From Sanguibacter antarcticus (GTDB lineage Bacteria > Actinomycetota > Actinomycetes > Actinomycetales > Cellulomonadaceae), in contig NZ_PDJG01000001.1 in the NCBI RefSeq assembly GCF_002564005.1, positions 620,001 to 684,000 on the forward strand: 64,000 nt of DNA, in the 5' to 3' direction. Shown in pieces: positions 8,086 through 16,574 of this stretch. Each line of letters begins with the position of its first letter. The stretch's first letter is position 1. Both the position numbers and the translations under genes were made by a program. A model generated the notes under the pieces. It saw only the letters and a program-made list of their open reading frames with translations, ran no database searches and was not told the origin of the DNA.

Positions 8086-8611
8086 CCACGACGAGAACGA
8101 GACCTATGTGGAGGGTGAGCACCTCGGTGTCCCGACGCTGCTGGACGCCCTGACCGACGTCATCGAGCGTGCGCGGTCGATGCCGATGTCGTCGTCTGTC
8201 CTCGTGAACCGCAACGAGGCGCTCGATCTCATCGACGAGCTCCGCGACGCGCTGCCGACTCAGCTCACGCGAGCCGACGAGGTCCTCTCGGACGCTGACG
8301 AGGTGCTGGCCGAGGCGCAGTCCGAGTCGGAGAACCTCATCGCGACCGCGCGGGCGCGCGCTGACGAGCTCATCCGTACCGAGCAGGTCGTCGTCCGGGC
8401 CGAGGCGCACGCGCGGGAGATCGTCGCGCACGCGGAGGCCACGGCGGCAACCTTGCGTCACGAGGCGGACGACTACTGCGACCGTCGTCTGGCCGAGTTC
8501 GAGATCGACCTCGGCAAGATCCTCGCGCAGGTGCACTCCGGACGGGTCAAGCTGGCTGAACGGCTGGGCGAGTCCGAGGAGGGCCTTCCGGCGCACGACG
8601 ACGACCGTTGA
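8078..8611 (+). CDS. SepIVA-like DivIVA-family septation protein
   Basis: A 177-residue, strongly helical, coiled-coil protein. The region about 40-150 is rich in Ala, Glu and Arg, with heptad-like repeats such as RADEVLSDADEVLAEAQSES. The N-terminal part (LLDALTDVIERARSMPMSSSVLVNR) is its most distinctive part. Position supports the call: in Mycobacterium, the DivIVA-domain septation factor SepIVA (Rv2927c) sits next to the DUF177-rnc-mutM genes exactly as here. This protein is shorter than I recall for the mycobacterial one. ATG 8078 overlaps the coaD stop and is preceded by GAGCAGC. A cell-division or polar-growth role is inferred from the family only. Confidence 0.65.
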   Translation: MSSHDENETYVEGEHLGVPTLLDALTDVIERARSMPMSSSVLVNRNEALDLIDELRDALPTQLTRADEVLSDADEVLAEAQSESENLIATARARADELIRTEQVVVRAEAHAREIVAHAEATAATLRHEADDYCDRRLAEFEIDLGKILAQVHSGRVKLAERLGESEEGLPAHDDDR

Positions 8612-8664
8612 GAGCCGTGTCGTAGGTCTCCCGCTCGTGGTTCCGATGTAGCCACGCGATGAAG

Positions 8665-8670
8665 TAGCAT
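8665..8670 (+). promoter_or_regulatory. Possible -10 of the DUF177-rpmF-rnc-mutM operon
   Basis: TAGCAT in the 117-base gap after the SepIVA-like gene, about 58 bases upstream of the DUF177 GTG. No convincing -35 is visible, so this is tentative. Confidence 0.3.
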
Positions 8671-8728
8671 TGCCTGTTGGTCCTGCCACTCACGGCTCCG
8701 ACTGAGAACACACCTGTTTGGAATCACT

Positions 8729-9298
8729 GTGGAGCGTCCCATCACCCTTGATCCTCGTTCGCCGCTCGTGCTGGAGACACGCGAGCTCAGCAAGCGTCCC
8801 GGATCGATGCGGACCGTCCAGCGTACGGTGATTGCACCAGCTGATCTCGGAACGGTCGTCATCGGCATCCCTGAAGGCAGCGCGCTCAAGCTTGACCTGA
8901 GGCTCGAAGCTGTCCTCGAGGGGGTCCTCGTCTCTGGTTCCGTCGCTGGTCGGGCGGTCGGGGAGTGCGGGCGGTGCTTGGATGAGGTCGTCGAGGACGT
9001 GGACGTCGCCATCCAGGAGCTGTTCGTGTATCCCGAGCGTGCGAAAGCGGCTCAGGACGCGGGGGACGAAGAAGAGGAAGTGCTCGAGCTCCAGGACGAT
9101 CTCATCGACCTAGAGCCTGTACTTCGGGATTCGGTAGTCACTGCACTACCATTCCAACCGTTGTGCTCACCGGACTGCCCGGGCCTGTGCTCTGAGTGTG
9201 GAGCGCGTCTGGCAGACGAGGGTGATCACAGTCATGACATAGTCGATCCCCGGTGGTCGACGTTACAGAGCATGTTCGACGAGACGAAAGAGAGCTAG
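8729..9298 (+). CDS. DUF177 / YceD family protein
   Basis: A 189-residue YceD-family protein, found next to rpmF in most bacteria. YceD is implicated in 23S rRNA maturation and the plant relative in rRNA accumulation. The central fold carries [20 protein letters not shown] (first Cys pair). The C-terminus has [16 protein letters not shown], a second Cys-rich cluster probably binding zinc. An acidic insertion ([11 protein letters not shown]) lies near residue 115. Its stop precedes the rpmF GTG by two bases, so the two are co-translated. GTG 8729 is the only start that includes the conserved [14 protein letters not shown] segment. Confidence 0.85.
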   Translation: MERPITLDPRSPLVLETRELSKRPGSMRTVQRTVIAPADLGTVVIGIPEGSALKLDLRLEAVLEGVLVSGSVAGRAVGECGRCLDEVVEDVDVAIQELFVYPERAKAAQDAGDEEEEVLELQDDLIDLEPVLRDSVVTALPFQPLCSPDCPGLCSECGARLADEGDHSHDIVDPRWSTLQSMFDETKES

Positions 9299-9300
9299 CC

Positions 9301-9495
9301 GTGGCTGTTCCGAAGCGCAAGATGTCGCGCAGCAACACCCGTGCGCGTCGTTCGCAGTGGAAGACCACCGCTGCGAACCTCACGACCTGCCCCCAGTGCA
9401 AGGGCGACAAGCTGTCGCACATCGCATGCCCCACGTGCGGTACCTACAAGGGTCGCCAGTACGTCGAGGCGATGCGCACCGAGCACGCCAACTGA
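9301..9495 (+). CDS. rpmF: Large-subunit ribosomal protein L32 (zinc form)
   Basis: A 64-residue L32 beginning [20 protein letters not shown], the invariant bacterial N-terminus, with a zinc ribbon formed by CPQCKGDK and CPTCGTYKG (C+ type). GTG 9301 is selected because L32 always starts AVPK; the upstream extension read from 9253 lies inside the preceding gene. It follows the DUF177 gene by two bases and precedes rnc, the standard order. Confidence 0.96.
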   Translation: MAVPKRKMSRSNTRARRSQWKTTAANLTTCPQCKGDKLSHIACPTCGTYKGRQYVEAMRTEHAN

Positions 9496-9545
9496 TTCTT
9501 CGACGCTTCCCGCGTCACAAGACTCAGTCGAAAGGGTAGAGACCG

Positions 9546-10268
9546 GTGGCACCAAAGATTCAGCGTCAGGTCACACCGGCACACCAACTTCTCGAGAAGC
9601 TCGGGGTCCCACTGGACCCCGAGCTTCTCGTGCTTGCCCTGACCCACCGTTCGTTCGCGCACGAGGCCGGGGGCATCCCCACGAACGAACGGCTCGAGTT
9701 CCTCGGTGACGCCGTGCTCGGCCTCGTCTCTGCGGAAGCGCTCTACCGGAGGCACCCGGACCGACCGGAAGGTGAGCTCGCGAAGATGCGGGCCGCCACC
9801 GTGTCGCAGCGCGCCCTGGCAGCGATCGCTCGCAAGCTCGAGCTCGGCAAGTTCATCCTTCTCGGCAAGGGAGAGATGGGGACGGCTGGATACGACAAGG
9901 ACTCGATCTTGTCGGACACCGTCGAGTCGCTCATCGGTGCCGTCTATCTCAGCCATGGTCTCGAGGTGGCCCGCGAGTTCGTGCACCGTCTCGTCGACGA
10001 GACTCTCGCGGTCGCGGCAGGCCTCGGCGCGGGCCTCGACTGGAAGACCTCGCTCCAGGAGACGGCCGCCGAGCACGGCCGCGGCGTCCCGGAGTATGTG
10101 AGCGAAGCAGAAGGCCCCGACCACGCACGCGTCTTCACCTCGCGGGTGATCGTCGACGGCGAGGTCCTGGGGACCGGGCACGGGAGCGCGAAGAAGCACG
10201 CCGAGCAGGTCGCCGCCCAGGAGGCGTACGAGACGCTCGTCGGGCGGCCGCTGCCCTCGTCCGCGTGA
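9546..10268 (+). CDS. rnc: Ribonuclease III
   Basis: RNase III cleaves double-stranded RNA in rRNA precursors and mRNAs. The 240-residue protein has the catalytic domain (about 10-155) with the signature [13 protein letters not shown] and the second catalytic motif [14 protein letters not shown]-terminal double-stranded RNA-binding domain (about 165-235) contains [20 protein letters not shown]. The GTG at 9546 follows an AAAGGG ribosome-binding sequence. It is followed by mutM after 18 bases, a conserved actinobacterial pair. Confidence 0.96.
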   Translation: MAPKIQRQVTPAHQLLEKLGVPLDPELLVLALTHRSFAHEAGGIPTNERLEFLGDAVLGLVSAEALYRRHPDRPEGELAKMRAATVSQRALAAIARKLELGKFILLGKGEMGTAGYDKDSILSDTVESLIGAVYLSHGLEVAREFVHRLVDETLAVAAGLGAGLDWKTSLQETAAEHGRGVPEYVSEAEGPDHARVFTSRVIVDGEVLGTGHGSAKKHAEQVAAQEAYETLVGRPLPSSA

Positions 10269-10286
10269 CCCGGATCGCGGGACCGC

Positions 10287-11213
10287 GTGCCTGAGCTGCC
10301 CGAGGTCGAGACGGTGCGTGACGGTCTCGAGCGCTCTGTCCTCGGTACCGTCGTCGAGCACGTCGAGGTCTTTCGCGACTACAGCGTCCGCCGTCACACG
10401 GGCGGCCCGCGCGACTTCGAGGGGCAGCTCGCTGGTCGTGGTCTCGCGGCCGCCGTCCGTCGTGGCAAGTACCTGTGGATGCTGCTCGATGGCGGCGACG
10501 ACGCGCTCATGGCGCACCTGGGCATGAGCGGTCAGCTTCTCGTGCGGACCGACGGCTCCACCGAGCCGGTGTCCCCGCACCTGAGAGTCCGGGTGTCGCT
10601 CCGGGACGCTGTCGGCCGAGCTCTCGCTCTCGACTTCGTCGACCAGCGCACGTTCGGTCATCTGAGCGTGGTCGAGCTCGCCCCGACCCCCGACGGTGCG
10701 CCCGGAGGCCTCGGCTCGGACCGGGCACTCGTGCCCGCGCCCGCTCTGCACATCGCCCGCGACCTGCTCGACCCCGTGCTGGCGGCCGGCACCCCGGGCC
10801 GTGAAGCGCTGGTCGACCGGATCCGGCGCCGTCGGACCGGCATCAAGCGCGCGGTCCTCGACCAGGCGGTGGTCTCCGGTATCGGGAACATCTATGCGGA
10901 CGAGGCGCTCTGGCGTGCTCAGACGCACTATGCGCGCAGGACAGAGACCATGACCAGGCCCGCGATCCGCACCGTCCTCGACGCGGCGCAGGACGTCATG
11001 ACCCAGGCGCTGGCGCAAGGCGGCACGAGCTTCGACGCGCTCTACGTCAACGTCAACGGCGCCTCCGGATACTTCGACCGGTCGCTCGACGCCTACGGGC
11101 GCGAGGGGAAACCCTGCCATCGGTGCGGTGCACCGATGCTGCGGGAGGAGTTCATGAACAGATCGTCGTTCCGGTGCCCGCAGTGCCAGCGCGTACCGCG
11201 AGCACCCCGCTGA
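10287..11213 (+). CDS. mutM: Formamidopyrimidine-DNA glycosylase
   Basis: MutM (Fpg) excises 8-oxoguanine and formamidopyrimidines and nicks the abasic site. The 308-residue protein begins [15 protein letters not shown], where Pro2 is the catalytic nucleophile and Glu3 the acid. It includes [10 protein letters not shown] (conserved Lys) and the [10 protein letters not shown] motif. It also carries the helix-two-turn-helix [12 protein letters not shown] and a C-terminal zinc finger with CHRCG and CPQC. The GTG start at 10287 is fixed because Pro must directly follow the initiator. It is the last gene of the rpmF-rnc-mutM run. Confidence 0.96.
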   Translation: MPELPEVETVRDGLERSVLGTVVEHVEVFRDYSVRRHTGGPRDFEGQLAGRGLAAAVRRGKYLWMLLDGGDDALMAHLGMSGQLLVRTDGSTEPVSPHLRVRVSLRDAVGRALALDFVDQRTFGHLSVVELAPTPDGAPGGLGSDRALVPAPALHIARDLLDPVLAAGTPGREALVDRIRRRRTGIKRAVLDQAVVSGIGNIYADEALWRAQTHYARRTETMTRPAIRTVLDAAQDVMTQALAQGGTSFDALYVNVNGASGYFDRSLDAYGREGKPCHRCGAPMLREEFMNRSSFRCPQCQRVPRAPR

Positions 11214-11344
11214 CGCCACGAGACCGTCGCCGAGGCGTTGAGAGCCGTGCGCAGCGCGTGCTCTGCGCCGAGCAGCCGTCTCGGTGAGGTGTAGTGTGCC
11301 TGCACCGAGGCGTGAGCCTATGGACGGCGCAAAGGAGCGGCAGC

Positions 11345-11758
11345 GTGGGTGCTTGGGGAACAGGTCCGTTCGAGAACGACGGCGCAGGCGAGCTGCTCGC
11401 CTCGATCCGCGCCGGCGGTCCCGTGTTCGACACGCTCGGTTGGGCGATCGACGACGACTATCTCGAGGTCGACGGTGGCCAGATCGCCCTCGCCCTCGTC
11501 GACCTCGCTCTTGTGTGCCTCGGCACGCGTACCCCGGCTCCGGCTCTCTCCGGTCTCGATCTCGCGCCCCTCGTCGCGGAGCTCTCGGGGGCGCGGCTCG
11601 ACTGGATCCTCGCTCTCGCGGACCGCACGCTGAGCGGGACCGAGGCGTCCGAGCTCTACGAGCTGTGGGAGGAGACCGACACGCTCGCCGAGTGGCTTCG
11701 CCCTGCCGAACAGTCGGTCAGCGAGCTCAAGACGCACCGAGAACGTACCTGGGCCTAG
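11345..11758 (+). CDS. DUF4259 family protein
   Basis: A 137-residue acidic cytosolic protein beginning VGAWGTGPFENDGAGELL, the hallmark of DUF4259, whose function is unknown. The rest is helical, with repeated LALADRTLSGTEASELYELWEE-like segments. GTG 11345 is preferred over an upstream in-frame start at 11294. It begins at the conserved motif, and an AAAGGAG ribosome-binding sequence lies at about 11331-11337. The stop overlaps the stop of the convergent dehydrogenase gene by three bases, leaving no room for a separate terminator. Probably monocistronic. Confidence 0.8.
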   Translation: MGAWGTGPFENDGAGELLASIRAGGPVFDTLGWAIDDDYLEVDGGQIALALVDLALVCLGTRTPAPALSGLDLAPLVAELSGARLDWILALADRTLSGTEASELYELWEETDTLAEWLRPAEQSVSELKTHRERTWA

Positions 11759-12705
11759 AGCTGGTTGACCATCGGGCTCCCGGAGAGGAATGCCGCGAGG
11801 TTCCTCTCGATGAGCGGTTCGACGCCCAACGGTCGCCCGCCCGCTGCGTGCGGCGTGATGATGACGTTCGGAGCAGTCCACAGCGGGGAAGCAGAGCCGA
11901 GCGGCTCTCGTTCGAAGACGTCGAGGGCTGCTCCTCCGAGCGTTCCTGAGCGCAGAGCCACGTCGAGAGCGGCTTCGTCGACCGTCGTGCCGCGTCCGAC
12001 GTTGATGACCCACGCACCGGTCTTGAGCTGGTCGATCCGAGCCGTGTCGAGGCTGTGGGCCGTCGCCGGCGTGGACGGGAGGATCATCACGAGGACGTCC
12101 GTCACCGCGAGCCGACCGGCGAGAGCGTCCTCGGTGATCACTGTGAAACCAGATCGCTCACCGGCCTGTGTCGCGACCCCCACGACGTGTGCGCCGAGCG
12201 ACTCGAGGAGCGGTGCGAGACGTTGGGCGATCCCTCCGAAGCCCCAGATCGTCACCTCTCGGCCGCGGAGGGTGCCGAGGCCGGGGAAGCGGCTCGGCTC
12301 GGTGGACTGCAGGCCGCCGAGCTCGCTGGCCCACCTGCCCGCGAGCTGCGCGTCGTGCATGAGGTCGAGACGCCGTGCGGCGGCGAGCGCCAGCGCAAGC
12401 GTGTGCTCGGCGACAGGTCCGTCGTGGAGCGAGCGTCCGGAGGTGACCAGGACGTCGTGCCCAAAACCGGCTTCGGCGATGGTGTCGGGTCCTGCGGCGA
12501 GCGCCTGGATCCAGCGCAGCGAGGTGAGGCGCCGGGCGCTGTCCGCGAGCTGGGCCCGTGGGTTGCCCCAGGCGACGAGGACCTCGGCGTCCGTGTGCTC
12601 GTCGGGGACGGGAGAGGAGACGTCGTAGTCGACGAAGACCACGTCGTGACCTGTCGGGGCGGAGACTGGTGCCAGGGGCACGGATGTGGGGAGGAGAACC
12701 TTCAT
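11755..12705 (-). CDS. NAD-dependent D-2-hydroxyacid dehydrogenase family protein
   Basis: A 316-residue member of the D-isomer-specific 2-hydroxyacid dehydrogenases, which reduce 2-keto acids with NAD(P)H. The nucleotide-binding segment is VTIWGFGGIAQRLAPLLESL. The catalytic Arg is in NVGRGTTVDEAAL, the Glu in ALDVFEREPLG and the His in ITPHAAGG. The specific substrate (glyoxylate/hydroxypyruvate, phosphoglycerate or other) cannot be read. ATG 12705 (MKVLLPTSVPL) is chosen; a longer version from 12744 would run into the divergent devR promoter. The gap to devR is only 80 bp, so the two promoters share a short region. Confidence 0.82.
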   Translation of the reverse strand: MKVLLPTSVPLAPVSAPTGHDVVFVDYDVSSPVPDEHTDAEVLVAWGNPRAQLADSARRLTSLRWIQALAAGPDTIAEAGFGHDVLVTSGRSLHDGPVAEHTLALALAAARRLDLMHDAQLAGRWASELGGLQSTEPSRFPGLGTLRGREVTIWGFGGIAQRLAPLLESLGAHVVGVATQAGERSGFTVITEDALAGRLAVTDVLVMILPSTPATAHSLDTARIDQLKTGAWVINVGRGTTVDEAALDVALRSGTLGGAALDVFEREPLGSASPLWTAPNVIITPHAAGGRPLGVEPLIERNLAAFLSGSPMVNQL

Positions 12706-12773
12706 GGGCCTACCATGCCAAACTCTGAGGGCGATCGTCCGCACGCCCTGCGGTTCGGCGTCCAGGAGTTGTC

Positions 12774-12779
12774 TAAGAT
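12774..12779 (+). promoter_or_regulatory. -10 hexamer of devR (leaderless)
   Basis: TAAGAT, six bases before the GTG at 12786, with no Shine-Dalgarno sequence. It predicts a leaderless devR transcript. Confidence 0.5.
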
Positions 12780-12785
12780 GCGAGG

Positions 12786-13460
12786 GTGGACAGTGTGAGC
12801 GAGAACCAGCCTGCCGATGCGCAGATCAGCGTCATGATCGTCGACGACCACGAGGTGGTGCGCCGAGGGATCGCCGAGGTGATCGACCGCGCCGAGGGGA
12901 TGGGCGTCGTCGCCGAGGCGGGGAGCGTGGCCGAGGGGGTGCGACGGGCGGAGCTCGTCCACCCGCAGGTGATGCTCGTCGATCTCCAGCTTCCTGACGG
13001 TACGGGGATCGATCTCATGCGGACGCTGCGCGCGAGCCAGCCCGGGATCCGCGCGATCGTGCTCACGTCGTTCGACGACGACACCGCCCTCGCCGCGGCG
13101 CTCGAGGTCGGAGCGGCGGCCTACGTCCTCAAGAGCGTGCGTGGTGCTGAGATCGCTGACGTCGTGCGGGCTGTCGCTGCGGGCCGCGTGCTGCTCGACG
13201 AGCGAACGGTCACGCGTCGGCGCCGCGAGCACGACGACCCGACCGAGGACCTCACCCCGAGCGAGATCCGGGTGGTCGAGCTCATCGGCGACGGGATGTC
13301 GAACCGTGAGATCGCTGAGCGTCTGAGCATCGCCGAGAAGACAGTGAAGAACCACATCACGTCGCTCCTGGCGAAGATGGGGCTGCAGCGCAGGACCCAG
13401 GTAGCGGCCTGGGCCGCCGCACGACGCAACCACGCATGGGCTCAGGACCCGACGAAGTAG
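12786..13460 (+). CDS. devR: DevR/DosR-type response regulator (NarL/LuxR family)
   Basis: A 224-residue two-component regulator. The receiver domain (about 14-130) has acidic residues in MIVDDHEVVRRG, the phospho-acceptor Asp in MLVDLQLPDG and the conserved Lys in YVLKSVRGAE. The C-terminal LuxR helix-turn-helix (about 157-215) includes LSIAEKTVKNHITSLLAKMG followed by LQRRTQVAAW. This is very close to the mycobacterial DevR recognition region (EKTVKN, LLAKLGMERRTQ). DevR activates hypoxia/NO dormancy genes. The partner kinase lies convergently just downstream, at the end of the cyd operon. GTG 12786 is supported by the -10 hexamer. Confidence 0.85.
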   Translation: MDSVSENQPADAQISVMIVDDHEVVRRGIAEVIDRAEGMGVVAEAGSVAEGVRRAELVHPQVMLVDLQLPDGTGIDLMRTLRASQPGIRAIVLTSFDDDTALAAALEVGAAAYVLKSVRGAEIADVVRAVAAGRVLLDERTVTRRRREHDDPTEDLTPSEIRVVELIGDGMSNREIAERLSIAEKTVKNHITSLLAKMGLQRRTQVAAWAAARRNHAWAQDPTK

Positions 13461-13466
13461 GAAACC

Positions 13467-13482
13467 CCAGCATCGGTGCTGG
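13467..13482. terminator. Weak hairpin between convergent devR and devS
   Basis: A six-bp stem CCAGCA/TGCTGG with a TCGG tetraloop in the 55-base gap between the two stops. It is a possible bidirectional terminator; the stem is short. Confidence 0.4.
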
Positions 13483-13515
13483 TCCCGGTGCAGGCCGTGA
13501 CAGACCTTCACGCAG

Positions 13516-14742
13516 TCAGACGAGGGTGCTCCCGCCGCCGAGCTTGAGCGGCGCTGCCCACGTGAGCAGCGTCCCCCGCCCGGAGGGCGAGCTCTCGAGG
13601 CTCGACGTCCCGCCGTGCTGGCGAGCACGGGCAGCGACGTTCCAGGTACCGGACTTGCGTCCGCTCGGGGCGCCGAGACCGATGCCGTCGTCTTCGACCT
13701 CGACGGTGACGTTCGCCGGGACTCCCGCGTATGCGCCGTTGCCGGAGAGGACCGTCACCCGGACGGAGACCGAGGATGCTCGTGCGTGACGGGCAGCGTT
13801 CGCCAGTCCTTCGCGGACCACCGCCAGGATGTCGTCTGCGAGCGGCTGCGACACGAGGGCGTCCAGAGCCTCTTCGTCGTCGTCGATCGCTCCGAGGCTC
13901 GTGTCGTCGAGGGAGATGACGAGCGACGGTGCGAAGCCCAAGCCTGTCCGGGCGAGCGCGGACTCACGTCGCAGGCGTTCGACGAGACCTGTCGCGGCGT
14001 CGGGGTCGCGCAGGGAGTGGACGATGGACCGGATCTCGCGGACGGAGTTGTCCACGTTGTCGAGGGCTTCGTCGAGGATGGCGATGAGGCCCGCCTTGTC
14101 GAGGCCTCGTGCGGCCCGTCGACGGACGGTCTCCAGCTGCATGCCGGTCGCGAAGAGCTGTTGGATGGCGAGGTCGTGGAGGTCGCGTGCGATGCGCTCG
14201 CGCTCTTCGACGAGCTTTGTCAGTCCTTGGGCCTGACGCGCTTCGGTGAGCACGAGCGCGAGCGCAGCCTGGTCGGCGAAGGTCGAGGCCCGTTCGAGGT
14301 CCTTGCTGATGAACGACTCCTCGCCGTCCTTGCGGAGCAGGACGAGAACACCCACCGGCTTGTCGGCGGTGCCCATCGGGGCGTACAGGGCAGGTCCGTA
14401 CTTGCGCATGGCGTCGAGGTTGAGGTTGCGTGCAGTCTTGAGCGACGGGACGAGGCGACCTTTGCCGGTCCGCAGAGCAGTCCACGAGAGACCTGTGTGC
14501 GGCATCGACAGACCGAGGAGCTCCTCGGAGCCCCATCCCCGGACGATCTCCATGACGAGCTCGCCCTTGAGCCCAGGAAGGACGAGGCAGGCTGCGTCTG
14601 CGTCGGCGATCTCTCGTGCGACGGAGACGATGTGCTCGAGGACGTCTTCTTCGGGTGTGCCGGAGAGCAGCATCGTCGTGATGTGGGCCCCTGCGCTCAA
14701 CCAGCGCTCTCGCTCGACCGCGTCAGCTTCCATGGGCCTCAC
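13516..14742 (-). CDS. devS: DevS-like GAF sensor histidine kinase
   Basis: A 408-residue soluble kinase. It has one GAF domain (about 25-185, with LYAPMGTADKPVGVLVL), a HisKA_3 dimerisation helix with phospho-acceptor His in ERIARDLHDLAIQQLFATG, and a C-terminal ATPase domain with VREGLANAARHARAS (N-box) and VEDDGIGLG (G1). Mycobacterial DevS/DosT have two GAF domains, the first binding haem; this protein has only one and I cannot tell whether it binds haem. It follows cydC by 14 bases in the same direction, so it appears to be the last gene of the cyd operon. GTG 14742 or ATG 14733 are both possible starts. Confidence 0.8.
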   Translation of the reverse strand: MRPMEADAVERERWLSAGAHITTMLLSGTPEEDVLEHIVSVAREIADADAACLVLPGLKGELVMEIVRGWGSEELLGLSMPHTGLSWTALRTGKGRLVPSLKTARNLNLDAMRKYGPALYAPMGTADKPVGVLVLLRKDGEESFISKDLERASTFADQAALALVLTEARQAQGLTKLVEERERIARDLHDLAIQQLFATGMQLETVRRRAARGLDKAGLIAILDEALDNVDNSVREIRSIVHSLRDPDAATGLVERLRRESALARTGLGFAPSLVISLDDTSLGAIDDDEEALDALVSQPLADDILAVVREGLANAARHARASSVSVRVTVLSGNGAYAGVPANVTVEVEDDGIGLGAPSGRKSGTWNVAARARQHGGTSSLESSPSGRGTLLTWAAPLKLGGGSTLV

Positions 14743-14756
14743 ACGTCACCTCGTCA

Positions 14757-16574
14757 TCATGTCGTCGTCGGATGCTGCACGGGCGTCGGGGGAGCCTCGA
14801 CCAGCTCGGGCGTGGCCTCTGCCTCGACAGCCTCACGGTACGCGGTGCAGGTCTCGAGGAGCGCATCGTGGGTGCCTCGGGCGAGGATGCCGCCGGTCTC
14901 GAAGAAGATCACCTCGTCGACCGTGCGGAGCGCGCTGAGGCGGTGCGTCGCGATGATGAGCCCTCGTGCGTCGGGGCGGTCTCGGAGGGCGAGAAGATCG
15001 GTCACGAGCGTGTCGGCGGTCGTCGGGTCGAGGTGCTCCGCGGGCTCGTCGACGAGGAGCAGGGGAGCAGCGGAGCACAGGGCGCGGGCGACGAGGAGCC
15101 TGCGGCGTTCTCCTCCGGAGACGGTCCGCGCGTCGGGTCCGAGCTGGGTGTGCAGTCCGTCGGGCAAGGCGGTGAACCACGCCTCGAGGCCTGCGAGAGC
15201 GAGCGCCGCGGCCGCCTCGTCCTCAGTGGTGCTCCCGCGTGCGACCCGGAGGTTCTCGAGCACCGACGTGTCGAAGACATGGGCGTCTTCTGTGGTGAGG
15301 ACCACGGTGGCGGCGACAGTCGGGCGGGGGAGCGTCCCGACGTCGCAACCGTCGAGGACCAGCTCACCTGCAACGGGTGGCAGGAGACCGGCGAGGGTCA
15401 TGAGAACGGTCGTCTTTCCTGTCCCGCTCGGCCCGACGATCGCGACCGCCCGCCCTGGGCGCACCTCGAGGTCGAGGCCGGAGACGACCGGGGCGCGGTC
15501 GGGCCACCCGCAGACGAGCCCTGACGCGACGAGGTGTCCCTCGGACGGGTGGTGCTCGACAGTTCCGCCCGGGTCGGTCTCCGGAGCCGAGGCAGCCTGG
15601 AGGGCAGAGGGTGTGCCCGCGCTGTCGAGGAGCGCGAGGACCCGGATCGCGGCCTGCCGTGATCGGGAGATCTGGATCGCGGCGGCGGGGAGCGCCTGGA
15701 CCGCCTCGAAGGCGGCCAGCGGGGTGAGGACCACGACGGCCAGCGCGACCGGCGCGAGCGTCCCGGCTGCGACGGCAGGGACAGCAAGGAGGAGAGCCCC
15801 GAGCACGGCCGCCCCGACAGCGAAGGTGCCGAGCGCCGACGCGGCTCCTGAGGTCCGGGCCCCACGGTCTGTCGAGGCGGCGAGCCGCTGGTCTGCGGTG
15901 TGGAGGCTCGCGAGTCGCTCGTCGAGGTGACCTGAGACCGTGAGGACAGACGCGTCGTCGACGATCTCTTGGGCGAGCGCAGCCATGTCGGACCGCGCGG
16001 CGCTGCCGTCCACCTCGGTGGTGCGGGCTCCGACGGCTGCGAACCACGGTGCGACGACACCAGCAAGGACGAGGCACGCTGCGAGGGCAAGGGCCGCTCC
16101 TGGGTGCAGCGCGCCCACGAGGACGGTCGAGGCGACCGCGAGGACCGCCGCGACCGCAGAGGGGAAGAGCCCGCGCACGACGACGTCACCGACCGAGTCG
16201 ACGTCGGCTCCGACCCGAGCGAGCAGGTCGCCTCGGCGCAAGGACGCCACCGACTCGAGACGGCCGACGGAGAGGGACTCGTAGATCCGCGTCCGGAGCG
16301 TGGACATCCCGCTCAACGCGATCGTGTGGGACGCCAGCCGCTCGAGATAGCGCAGGACTCCGCGGGAGATGCCGAAGAACCGCACAGCGACCGTCGCGAC
16401 GGAGAGGGTGAGGACCGGGGGCATCTGCGATGCCCGAGCGATGAGCCAGGCCGAGACCGCGGCGAGCGCGATCGCGCTGCCGAGCGCGAGGACGCCGAGG
16501 AGCACCGCTCCAGCGGCGCGCCGCTTGGACACACCGAGGAGCGCGACGGCGCGCCAGAGCGGGTCGCGCCTCAT
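14757..16574 (-). CDS. cydC: Thiol reductant ABC exporter subunit CydC
   Basis: A 605-residue ABC half-transporter. About six membrane helices occupy residues 20-310. The nucleotide-binding domain has Walker A VGPSGTGKTTVLM, signature VSGGERRRLLVARAL and Walker B LLLVDEPAEHLD. CydC pairs with CydD to export glutathione/cysteine-type reductants to the outside. This is needed for cytochrome bd and c assembly. Its ATG overlaps the cydD stop by four bases (ATGA), implying coupled translation. Length and partner support the call. Confidence 0.92.
   Translation of the reverse strand: MRRDPLWRAVALLGVSKRRAAGAVLLGVLALGSAIALAAVSAWLIARASQMPPVLTLSVATVAVRFFGISRGVLRYLERLASHTIALSGMSTLRTRIYESLSVGRLESVASLRRGDLLARVGADVDSVGDVVVRGLFPSAVAAVLAVASTVLVGALHPGAALALAACLVLAGVVAPWFAAVGARTTEVDGSAARSDMAALAQEIVDDASVLTVSGHLDERLASLHTADQRLAASTDRGARTSGAASALGTFAVGAAVLGALLLAVPAVAAGTLAPVALAVVVLTPLAAFEAVQALPAAAIQISRSRQAAIRVLALLDSAGTPSALQAASAPETDPGGTVEHHPSEGHLVASGLVCGWPDRAPVVSGLDLEVRPGRAVAIVGPSGTGKTTVLMTLAGLLPPVAGELVLDGCDVGTLPRPTVAATVVLTTEDAHVFDTSVLENLRVARGSTTEDEAAAALALAGLEAWFTALPDGLHTQLGPDARTVSGGERRRLLVARALCSAAPLLLVDEPAEHLDPTTADTLVTDLLALRDRPDARGLIIATHRLSALRTVDEVIFFETGGILARGTHDALLETCTAYREAVEAEATPELVEAPPTPVQHPTTT

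Noticed and set aside
9444..11219. 591-codon minus-strand open frame opposite rnc and mutM
   Set aside because: Shadow of two clearly identified genes.
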